5,728 nt of DNA from contig WOZY01000093.1 of NCBI GenBank assembly GCA_011620045.1, forward strand, positions 1 through 5,728. The letters run 5' to 3'. Below, one piece after another: positions 1-5,132 of this stretch. The stretch comes from Mesotoga sp. (GTDB lineage: Bacteria > Thermotogota > Thermotogae > Petrotogales > Kosmotogaceae). Made by a program: the position numbers and the translations under genes. The notes under the pieces are model-generated. The model saw only the letters and a list, made by a program, of their open reading frames with translations. It ran no database searches and was not told where the DNA came from. Within the stretch, counting starts at the first letter, position 1, and every line of letters starts with the position of its first letter.

Positions 1-189
1 TTCGCCTTCGGTCATCTTCTCAAAAAGCCTGTGGCCCAGTTTCCAGTTATCGCCAGATCCTCCGGTGCAAAAGTTGCAATCGTGAATAGGGGAGAGACGG
101 GTCTAGATTATCTTGCTGATCATCTCTTCAGAGTCGAACTGGAAAGATTTTCATCTGAAGTTCTCAATCTTCTGGATAAAGAATCATGA
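1..189 (+). CDS. cobB: Sir2-family NAD-dependent protein deacylase, C-terminal part (5' truncated by window)
   Basis: The reading frame is open from the first base to TGA at 187-189 and gives 62 residues. It matches the C-terminal end of the Sir2 Rossmann fold. The visible landmarks are PVAQFPVIARSSGAK, then AIVNRGET (the strand that contacts NAD adenine ribose in sirtuins), then DYLADHLFRVELERF and a short C-terminal helix. Sir2 enzymes remove acyl groups from lysines using NAD+ in the cytoplasm. The fragment resembles the end of T. maritima Sir2 (TM0490) as I remember it. One oddity is that the segment just before PVAQFP reads FGHLLKKP, where sirtuins usually have a GTSL/GSSL-type motif (GxSLxVxP). 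The catalytic His and zinc-binding Cys residues lie upstream of the window, so activity cannot be judged. The 3' end overlaps the convergent prmC gene by 26 bases. Confidence 0.85.
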   Translation, partial: FAFGHLLKKPVAQFPVIARSSGAKVAIVNRGETGLDYLADHLFRVELERFSSEVLNLLDKES

Positions 190-997
190 ATCGGTAGTTT
201 CCCGAGAAGTCCTTCCTGAACTCGTAACAGTAACCTTTAAGCTTACTAGCCAGCCTGAGAAGCCCTTCAGTCTCGTACTGAGATATTTCGAGGTAGACTT
301 TCTTTCCTCTGGGTAGATGTCTGAAAAACTCTCTGTAGAAGTCAAGACCATCCTCCCCGCCATCTAGCGCAATCTGAGGTTCATGGTTTCTTACAGCTAA
401 ATCCAGAGAATCTATGTCGGCTGTCCTAACATATGGAGGATTAGAAACCAAGACTTCCACACGTTCCAGAAGAAAGCCTAATCCCTCAATATTGTTTGCC
501 TCAATGAACCTAATGTTATGAATACCGTTTTTCCTGGCATTTTCCTCTGCTAGGGTAAGAGCCTCTTTCGAAATGTCTGTCGCGTAAACAATCGCGGAAG
601 GAATGTGACTGGCCAGTGCGCACGCTATAGCCCCGCTTCCTGTTCCTATGTCGGCGAATACTCTTGAAGTGTTTTCGTTGGCAATGACAGTTTCAACCAT
701 CTCCTCTGTCTCGTTACGGGGAATCAAGACGCTAGGAGAGAGCTTGAGTCGAATCTCAAGGAAATCTCTGAACCCCAGCACATAATCTATAGGTTCTCCA
801 CTGGCAACTCTCTCCACCGCTGCAAGGTATCTATTGGCCAGTGGAGACTCGATTTCTTCAGTTTTCTTGAGGATAAGATCGGCTTCACTCAGAGATAGAA
901 TTTCCTTCGCAAGTAATAGCACAACAAAGCGGGAATTCTCAATTCCCGCCTCAGCCAGTTTCTTCCTGGATATCTCTACTAACTGCTCTGATCTCAC
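164..997 (-). CDS. prmC: Peptide chain release factor N5-glutamine methyltransferase PrmC (HemK)
   Basis: The 277-residue product is full length for PrmC, which uses SAM to methylate the glutamine of the GGQ motif in release factors RF1 and RF2 and so speeds translation termination. An N-terminal helical release-factor-binding domain covers about residues 1-85 and includes GEPIDYVLG (67-75). The Rossmann methyltransferase domain follows, with the SAM loop DIGTGSG (116-122) and the diagnostic NPPY (186-189) that holds the substrate glutamine. Next come EPQIALDGGEDGLDFY and a C-terminal KDFSGNYRF, very like T. maritima HemK. The family motif usually written IPRPETE reads IPRNETE here (92-98). 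The start is GTG at 997-995, overlapping the TGA of the upstream DUF59 gene as GTGA. The nearest Shine-Dalgarno-like bases (AGGA, 1003-1000) are only two bases away, so translation probably depends on coupling. This is the last gene of the minus-strand operon, and it ends inside the convergent sir2 gene. Confidence 0.95.
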   Translation of the reverse strand: MRSEQLVEISRKKLAEAGIENSRFVVLLLAKEILSLSEADLILKKTEEIESPLANRYLAAVERVASGEPIDYVLGFRDFLEIRLKLSPSVLIPRNETEEMVETVIANENTSRVFADIGTGSGAIACALASHIPSAIVYATDISKEALTLAEENARKNGIHNIRFIEANNIEGLGFLLERVEVLVSNPPYVRTADIDSLDLAVRNHEPQIALDGGEDGLDFYREFFRHLPRGKKVYLEISQYETEGLLRLASKLKGYCYEFRKDFSGNYRFMILYPED

Positions 998-1296
998 ATT
1001 CCTAGCATCTTTCTTACGTCGTCACTCGCCATCTCAGGTGTCCAGGGAGGGTCGAAGGTAAGTTCCATTTTGACTTCCCCGATCCCTTCGATCTCGCTCA
1101 CTTTTCTTCTTGCGTCTTCTAGCATAAGCCCTGCCAAAGGACACATCGGCGTCGTCATTGTCATCTTGACTCTAACATCGTTGTTTTCCTGTACTTCTAC
1201 ACCGTATATCAATCCGAGGGAGACAATATCAAAACCTATTTCTAGATCGTACACTTCCCCCAGAGCTTTCATAACAACTTCTTTTGTCACACTCAA
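994..1296 (-). CDS. MIP18/DUF59 family protein (SufT/PaaD-like, TM0487-type), Fe-S cluster assembly
   Basis: This is a stand-alone MIP18-like (DUF59) domain of about 100 residues. Counting from an upstream in-frame ATG (1311), it shows the DxExG-type motif near residues 22-26 (DLEIG), SLGLIYGV, the MTMTTPMCPLAG motif with the conserved Cys57, and LTFDPPWTPEMAS. These motifs match T. maritima TM0487 almost throughout, as I remember that protein. Family members take part in maturation of Fe-S proteins (SufT, the PaaD domain, eukaryotic MIP18/CIA2), and the invariant Cys is functionally important. I prefer TTG at 1296-1294 as the start. It lies 8 bases from a strong GGAGGAG (1309-1303) and gives an N-terminus like TM0487. 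Starting at ATG 1311 would make the Shine-Dalgarno coding and leave that ATG with none. TTG follows the foldase stop by one base, and the TGA overlaps the prmC GTG. Confidence 0.9.
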   Translation of the reverse strand: MSVTKEVVMKALGEVYDLEIGFDIVSLGLIYGVEVQENNDVRVKMTMTTPMCPLAGLMLEDARRKVSEIEGIGEVKMELTFDPPWTPEMASDDVRKMLGM

Positions 1297-1297
1297 T

Positions 1298-2320
1298 CTA
1301 CTCTCCTCCATCAGTCTCGTAGTATCTCTCTACAACAGCTCCTTCTTTGAAAGCTTTGAATTCCTGCTCTTTCCACATTCTCCAAAGCAGGTCCTCCTTT
1401 TCTGCAATCAGAATTTGCCGTATCTCTTCCCTTACGTCATCAATGCCCTGAGCACCGGCTGGAGAATATGACTCAAGATAAATAACAGCATATTTGTTGT
1501 CAAGAGTCACGACCGAAGAAAGCAACTCGCCATTAGTCGGTTTGAAGAGAGATTTCACAAGCTCGGGATTCAGATTCTCTATCTCCTGTCTCGTGAAACT
1601 TCCCGACTGAACTTCAGGGAAGGTATCGAGTACAGAAGCAGGATTAGCATCCCTAGATGCTGTCTTCCATACCGAGTAGGCTTCAGAGAAAGAATCAAAC
1701 AGGAGCACCTTTAAATTGGCCCTTTCCTCCTCAATTGCATACTTGGAGGAGTTGGCCAGATAATACTGCTCAACTTCCTCTTCTGTAACAGTTGCACTTT
1801 CAGTAACGGCTTCATATAGAGCATTAAGAACCTCTTTGTAGGCAAGATCCCTAACTACTTTCGCCTCATAGGAACTCAGACCATCGATGTATCCTTTGAG
1901 AATGTAGAAAAGATCAGCATCTGACTTCTCAATGTCCAATTCTGTGAGAGTATCCATGATTGATTTGTTGACAACGCCTCTCAGAACCTCGGTGTCGGCT
2001 TCTATTCCAGCTTCCCTAGCATACTGAATAATAAGCGTCTCTTCAATCAGAGCCTCCAGAGAATTTCTTTCGTATTCCTCCAGTAATTTCTGGCCGGCTT
2101 CAGTATTCAGAAGCATCTCTGAAAACAGAGGGTCTACCTCTTCAATCCTCTTTGATATCTCAGTATAGTTAGGCAAAACTTTCGAAAGGAAAGCATCCAT
2201 GGTGATAACCTCGCCATTTACCTTGGCGGCTATCCCACTTCCAGACAACTCCTCTGTCTGTGCAAGCGTTGTTGCAGCAAATAACATAATCATCAGGGCA
2301 GCGATTAGCAGCTTCTTCAA
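1298..2320 (-). CDS. Exported SurA/PrsA-like foldase with SurA N-terminal domain and degenerate PpiC domain
   Basis: The product has 340 residues from TTG 2320-2318. A classic signal peptide covers residues 1-20 (MKK, hydrophobic core, TLA before QTEE), so it is exported. There is no lipobox cysteine. A SurA-N-like chaperone module covers about residues 27-175: AAKVNGEVITMDAF opens it, and LEALIEETLIIQYAREAGI (88-106) is the typical helix. A parvulin/PpiC-like region follows at about 180-287, recognisable from VTEEEVEQYY, SGSFTRQEIENL, LFKPTNGELLSSVV and KYAVIYLESY. The usual first-strand RHILV histidine motif is replaced by NLKVLLF (202-208), so prolyl isomerase activity is doubtful and a holdase or chaperone role for exported proteins is more likely. 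A charged helical tail ends the protein, and it contains no cysteine. The start overlaps the mazG stop (TTGA). An upstream in-frame GTG (2347) would add nine non-signal-like residues and lacks a Shine-Dalgarno. Confidence 0.85.
   Translation of the reverse strand: MKKLLIAALMIMLFAATTLAQTEELSGSGIAAKVNGEVITMDAFLSKVLPNYTEISKRIEEVDPLFSEMLLNTEAGQKLLEEYERNSLEALIEETLIIQYAREAGIEADTEVLRGVVNKSIMDTLTELDIEKSDADLFYILKGYIDGLSSYEAKVVRDLAYKEVLNALYEAVTESATVTEEEVEQYYLANSSKYAIEEERANLKVLLFDSFSEAYSVWKTASRDANPASVLDTFPEVQSGSFTRQEIENLNPELVKSLFKPTNGELLSSVVTLDNKYAVIYLESYSPAGAQGIDDVREEIRQILIAEKEDLLWRMWKEQEFKAFKEGAVVERYYETDGGE
1303..1309 (-). promoter_or_regulatory. Ribosome binding site deciding the DUF59 start
   Basis: GGAGGAG on the minus strand lies within the last codons of the SurA-like gene, 8 bases (counted from GGAGG) before TTG 1296-1294. 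The alternative ATG at 1311-1309 overlaps the first G of this site and has no comparable sequence upstream of it. The site therefore favours the TTG start. Confidence 0.7.
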
Positions 2321-3102
2321 TTTGTACCCTCCTTCGCTTTTTCCCACAGGTGATTGAGCTCATCTATGGTCATACTTTCAATTTCCAGACCGTACTTCTC
2401 AATATGACTCTCCATATCTCGAAAACGGTTCACAAATTTCTCGGTTGATCTCTTTAAAGCCGATTCAGGATCCACATCAAGAAATCTCGATAGATTTGCA
2501 ATCGTAAAGAGAAGATCTCCGACTTCCTCTTCAATTTTCTTCTTGTCCCCTCCCTTTATAGCGCAGTCTAGCTCTTCTATCTCTTCGTTTATCTTGTTGC
2601 GCGGGCCGCTTATCTCGTTCCAGTCAAAGCCTACGACTGAAGCATTCTCCTGAACCCTACGAGCCAGACTCAGTGCCGGAAGAGCATTGTTGATCTTACC
2701 TATAGACGAACTTCCAGTTGAGTCTGCTCCCTTTTCCTTCGCTTTTATTTCTTCCCACTGGCGATAAGAATAACCCTTTGAATCGGAAAAGACATGGGGG
2801 TGCCTTCTCACGAGCTTATCTGTTAGTGACCTTACAACATCCGTAATTGAAAAGGCTTTTCTTTCGGCAGCAATCTGTGAATGAAATACTACCTGAAGAA
2901 GGATATCGCCAAGCTCTTCGGCAAGCTCTTCGTCATTCCCACTGTCTATAGCATCAAGCACCTCATACGCCTCTTCAATCAAATATGGTCTGAGTGTCTC
3001 ATGAGTCTGTGCTATATCCCATTCACAGCCTCCGGGAGATCTCAATTTCTCCATTGTCTCAATGAGTCTTACCCATTCGCTATCCTCAAATGTCGTCTTC
3101 AA
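2317..3102 (-). CDS. mazG: Nucleoside triphosphate pyrophosphohydrolase MazG (tandem-domain type)
   Basis: The product has 261 residues, the usual length for two-domain MazG, which hydrolyses (d)NTPs to NMP plus pyrophosphate and cleans aberrant nucleotides from the pool. Domain 1 begins LRSPGGCEWD (20-29; CPWD in most homologues). It carries the Mg-binding helix EEAYE (43-47, EExxE), EELGD (62-66) and RRHPHVF (99-105). A linker (QWEEIKAKEK, then a Ser-rich stretch near 128-133) leads to domain 2 with ALPALSLARRVQENASVVGFDW (140-161), the helix NEEIEEL (172-178) and EEVGDLLF (192-199). Both domains keep the acidic metal-binding set EExxE and ExxD, so both could be catalytic. The start is TTG 3102-3100, 7 bases from GGAGG (3114-3110) and overlapping the rnhB TGA as TTGA. 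Its position beside rnhB groups two nucleic-acid quality-control functions. Confidence 0.96.
   Translation of the reverse strand: MKTTFEDSEWVRLIETMEKLRSPGGCEWDIAQTHETLRPYLIEEAYEVLDAIDSGNDEELAEELGDILLQVVFHSQIAAERKAFSITDVVRSLTDKLVRRHPHVFSDSKGYSYRQWEEIKAKEKGADSTGSSSIGKINNALPALSLARRVQENASVVGFDWNEISGPRNKINEEIEELDCAIKGGDKKKIEEEVGDLLFTIANLSRFLDVDPESALKRSTEKFVNRFRDMESHIEKYGLEIESMTIDELNHLWEKAKEGTN
2328..2332 (-). promoter_or_regulatory. Ribosome binding site deciding the SurA-like gene start
   Basis: GGAGG (within AGGAGGG) on the minus strand lies in the last codons of mazG, 7 bases before TTG 2320-2318. The TTG start gives a clean signal peptide beginning MKKLL. The earlier in-frame GTG at 2347 has no such site and would put an unlikely leader before the signal peptide. 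Confidence 0.75.
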
Positions 3103-3803
3103 TTCTTGACCTCCATTGCAGCCAACCCGGCTCTAAGAAGCCTGGCGTTACTCACTTCATTTTCTTCTGACCAGCGTGATACAAGTTCCTTAGGAATCAA
3201 TTCTCGAATCGGCCTGTAAGTGAGTCTGTGCCAAGTTGTCGGCCCGAACTCCCTCAGAGCATTTAGATGCATTTCAGTGCAATAACCCTTGTGTCTTCTA
3301 TACCCATACTCGGGATATAATGAATCAAGAGAATCCATAATCCGATCTCTAAACACCTTTGCAATTATGGAAGCGCTGGCTATCGATGCGCTCTTTCGAT
3401 CTCCGCGGACAATGCACTCGCCCTTCACATCTAGTCTTAGCCACTTTCCATCGACGATCACATAATCTGGCCTTTCAGAAAGAACGCTCAGTGCCCTGTT
3501 CATTGCCAGCCTGGTGGCAGCTAAGACGTTGATGAGATCTATCTCTTCAGGCGACGAAAGCCCTATACCTACTATGGAGTTCTCGATTATTCTCTCAAAC
3601 AACGATTCTCTGATTTTTCTGCTAAGAGCTTTAGAATCGTACACACCTTCCACTGGATTCAGAACTATAACGGCAGCTGCTACAACGGGCCCGGCCAGAG
3701 GACCTCTTCCGGCTTCATCTACACCTGCAACTATCTTGTGATCTACTCTGTAAGCGGCATCAAATCTAACAAGCTTGCTGAACTCTTCTTCAGACAATTT
3801 CAT
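3099..3803 (-). CDS. rnhB: Ribonuclease HII
   Basis: Counted from ATG 3803-3801, this is a 234-residue RNase HII, an endonuclease that cuts RNA in RNA-DNA hybrids and at single ribonucleotides left in DNA. Family landmarks in order are GVDEAGRGPLAGPV (27-40), DSKAL (56-60), ASPEEIDL-like SSPEEIDL (83-90), VIVDGK (115-120), VRGDRKSASIASASIIAKVFRD (132-153) and HKGY (171-174). The inferred catalytic acids are D29, E30, D118 and D135. Their spacing (89 and 17) equals that of D18, D107 and D124 in the T. maritima enzyme as I remember it. The frame stays open further upstream to TTG 3878, but the added residues look non-family. No candidate start has a Shine-Dalgarno. I chose ATG 3803 because it gives a normal N-terminal length and sits six bases after a TATAAT box. 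This is the first gene of the minus-strand operon. Confidence 0.95.
   Translation of the reverse strand: MKLSEEEFSKLVRFDAAYRVDHKIVAGVDEAGRGPLAGPVVAAAVIVLNPVEGVYDSKALSRKIRESLFERIIENSIVGIGLSSPEEIDLINVLAATRLAMNRALSVLSERPDYVIVDGKWLRLDVKGECIVRGDRKSASIASASIIAKVFRDRIMDSLDSLYPEYGYRRHKGYCTEMHLNALREFGPTTWHRLTYRPIRELIPKELVSRWSEENEVSNARLLRAGLAAMEVKN
3110..3114 (-). promoter_or_regulatory. Ribosome binding site for mazG (TTG start)
   Basis: GGAGG followed by TCAAGAA and then TTG on the minus strand gives a 7-base spacing. The site is embedded in the final codons of rnhB (ATG GAG GTC AAG AAT TGA), so termination of rnhB happens exactly where mazG initiates. Confidence 0.75.
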
Positions 3804-3809
3804 ACTGAA

Positions 3810-3838
3810 ATTATACATCACCATTTCATAGGCTTCAG
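3810..3838 (-). promoter_or_regulatory. Putative rnhB operon promoter (leaderless type)
   Basis: On the minus strand a perfect -10 TATAAT lies at 3815-3810, with a weak -35 candidate CTGAAG at 3838-3833 (17-base spacer, 3 of 6 matches to TTGACA). After the -10 come only six bases (TTCAGT) before ATG 3803. Transcription starting at the usual distance from the -10 would begin at or within a base or so of that ATG. The weak -35 keeps confidence moderate. Confidence 0.45.
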
Positions 3839-3894
3839 CACATGATACGAACGCAATGGAACAGATGAGTGAACGCAAGCAACCTGAGAATCAG

Positions 3895-3912
3895 TCTTAA
3901 CCGCGGTAAATA
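3895..3912. promoter_or_regulatory. Imperfect palindrome, candidate MarR operator
   Basis: The 18-base sequence has a perfect core ACCGCGGT (3900-3907) inside TTAACCGCGGTAAA (3897-3910); seven of nine base pairs match over 3895-3912. It covers the -35-like hexamer and part of the spacer of the marR promoter. MarR proteins are dimers that bind palindromes of about this length and usually repress their own promoter. Assignment to this MarR is inference from position and symmetry. Confidence 0.45.
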
Positions 3913-3924
3913 TGATGATATAAT
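3897..3924 (+). promoter_or_regulatory. Putative promoter of the marR-ostA-like-serS operon
   Basis: A perfect -10 TATAAT at 3919-3924 is preceded, with a 16-base spacer, by the -35-like TTAACC at 3897-3902 (4 of 6 matches to TTGACA). A start near 3931 would leave a leader of about 50 bases before the marR ATG, which has a strong GGAGG at 3968-3972. It is the only convincing plus-strand promoter that I see upstream of marR. Confidence 0.6.
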
Positions 3925-3979
3925 CTCTTGAGTAGTAACGTTTTCTGTCAACCAATACAGAGGGTTTGGAGGTGTAGTG

Positions 3980-4438
3980 ATGTCCGGAAATGAAATCAAA
4001 AAGGAAGACGCTGCAATTGTTGAGAAGAATCTTAGAGCGATTTCTACGAGGATTAGAAGGGAAGGGAGAAAGGTTCTGAGGGACTTCCCGATCACTCCGG
4101 CCCAATTCGATGTCCTTCAGGTCCTTTTCTTCAATGGAGAAAAGAGGATGAGTGACATCAGTCGCTGGCTTGGAATAACGAAGAGCACAACAACGGGTCT
4201 TGTGAAAAGGCTTATTGATGCTGATTTGGTAGAACGAAGGCGTTCTGACAAAGATAGGAGATCATTCATAATCGACATTTCTGATTCCGGAAGAACACTC
4301 ATCGAGAAAGTTATCGATAGAAGAGTAGAGTATTTGAAATCAGTAATGACCGAAATAAAGTCCGATCAGGTAAAGGCTCTTGAGGTAATTGTCCAGAATC
4401 TTCTAGAGATAATGGACTCTAAGAAAGCAAACGAATAA
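3980..4438 (+). CDS. MarR-family winged-helix transcriptional regulator
   Basis: The 152-residue product has the standard MarR layout: an N-terminal dimerisation helix (about 8-35), the winged helix-turn-helix (about 36-100), and C-terminal dimerisation helices (about 103-148). Recognisable parts are ITPAQFDVLQVLFFNGEKRMSDIS (38-61), the recognition region LGITKSTTTGLVKRL (64-78) and the wing DLVERRRSDKDRRSFIIDISDSGR (82-105) with the family's DxRxxxxxxT/S.xG pattern. MarR proteins bind operator DNA as dimers and are released by small ligands or oxidation. There is no cysteine here, so a thiol redox switch of the OhrR kind is excluded and the ligand is unknown. The start ATG 3980 is 7 bases from GGAGG (3968-3972); a GTG at 3977 is closer than ideal. 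The gene precedes the OstA-like gene by 17 bases and probably regulates its own operon. Confidence 0.92.
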   Translation: MSGNEIKKEDAAIVEKNLRAISTRIRREGRKVLRDFPITPAQFDVLQVLFFNGEKRMSDISRWLGITKSTTTGLVKRLIDADLVERRRSDKDRRSFIIDISDSGRTLIEKVIDRRVEYLKSVMTEIKSDQVKALEVIVQNLLEIMDSKKANE

Positions 4439-4455
4439 TCGTCTGGAGGTAGTTT

Positions 4456-5118
4456 ATGAAGAGAAAGAGTATTATTGTTGGACTAATTCTTGTTTCCCTT
4501 GCAGCAACAATCTTTGCCAGCACAGTAAGGATAAAGGGAGACACAGTCCTGGGATCTCTGCAGAAAGAGGTCTTTACTTTCATTGGAAATGTCTTTATTA
4601 ACAAGGACGGAGAAATCTACGTTGAGACTCCACTGGCAACTGCGACAAAGGGTACTACTGACTGGGAGAGTTTTGTCACTGAAGGCAAAACCTTTGTAAG
4701 ATTTCAGACTGGTGAGGCTACCGCTTCATCGCTTGACTACAATCTTGAGAACTCCACCGGCACATTGCTTGAAGATGTTGAAGCCATAATTTATTCGAAA
4801 GAGGATGATGGCAAGGACATATATGTTTACAAGACCGAGATACTCAATTTCGATCAGAAAACAGAATACTATGAGGGTTTCGCAAAGGAAACAGGGGAGG
4901 CAACGCCAGACCTAATTTTCATTGACTACAAAGGCGATCTCAATGTCGATACGCTCTACTTCGAGTATTTTGGAGATACGGGGCTCCTCAATTTGAGAGG
5001 AAATGTCTTTGTTGACGATTTCAAGAACAGTAGAAAGATTTGGGCCGCTGAACTGGTATACGACACAAACGACGACTCATTTGAAGGAAAAGATGTTGAG
5101 ATAGAGCTTGTTTTCTAG
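4456..5118 (+). CDS. Exported OstA/LptA-like beta-rich protein
   Basis: The 220-residue product has a clear signal peptide (about residues 1-21, MKRK then hydrophobic, cleavage near FAS) and no lipobox cysteine, so it is probably a soluble periplasmic protein. The mature part is rich in short amphipathic strands with the alternating pattern of OstA/LptA-type beta-jellyroll domains. Examples are VFTFIGNVFI with KDGEIYVETPLA (39-61), ASSLDYNLENSTGTLLEDVEAIIY (90-113) and LLNLRGNVFVDDF (177-189). GNVF occurs at 44-47 and 182-185 in equivalent strand contexts, suggesting repeated strand units. LptA-family proteins bridge lipopolysaccharide across the periplasm; the cargo here is unknown, because Thermotogota are generally considered to lack LPS. 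The start ATG 4456 is 6 bases from GGAGG (4445-4449). The gene lies between marR and serS, with gaps of 17 and 14 bases. The family call rests on pattern recognition only. Confidence 0.65.
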   Translation: MKRKSIIVGLILVSLAATIFASTVRIKGDTVLGSLQKEVFTFIGNVFINKDGEIYVETPLATATKGTTDWESFVTEGKTFVRFQTGEATASSLDYNLENSTGTLLEDVEAIIYSKEDDGKDIYVYKTEILNFDQKTEYYEGFAKETGEATPDLIFIDYKGDLNVDTLYFEYFGDTGLLNLRGNVFVDDFKNSRKIWAAELVYDTNDDSFEGKDVEIELVF

Positions 5119-5132
5119 CAGGAGGAAAGAAC

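Noticed and set aside
126..160. Inverted repeat CTTCAGA / TCTGAAG near the end of sir2 as a terminator
   Set aside because: The 7-bp stem has a 21-base loop, lies within coding sequence and has no T-run on either strand, so it is not a convincing terminator.
1297..1311. ATG at 1311-1309 as the start of the DUF59 gene
   Set aside because: It overlaps the strong GGAGGAG itself and has no Shine-Dalgarno upstream. TTG 1296 is ideally spaced and gives the N-terminus expected for this family.
2321..2347. GTG at 2347 as the start of the SurA-like gene
   Set aside because: It would place nine polar residues before a textbook signal peptide and lies upstream of the GGAGG. TTG 2320 fits the ribosome binding site and the stop/start overlap.
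3804..3878. N-terminal extension of RNase HII up to TTG 3878
   Set aside because: The extra residues do not resemble the family, there is no Shine-Dalgarno, and the extension covers the likely promoter.
3946..3951. Perfect minus-strand TTGACA as the -35 of an upstream rnhB promoter
   Set aside because: No -10-like hexamer lies 16-18 bases downstream; the nearest (GATTAT) is 20 bases away. It is probably chance, though an alternative upstream start for rnhB cannot be excluded.
4117..4604. Minus-strand open frames opposite marR and the start of the OstA-like gene
   Set aside because: They lack ribosome binding sites and recognisable sequence, and they lie antisense to well-supported genes, so they are read as chance open frames.
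5119..5132. T-box or attenuator control of serS
   Set aside because: Only 14 bases separate the preceding stop from the serS ATG, filled by the ribosome binding site. There is no space for such an RNA element.
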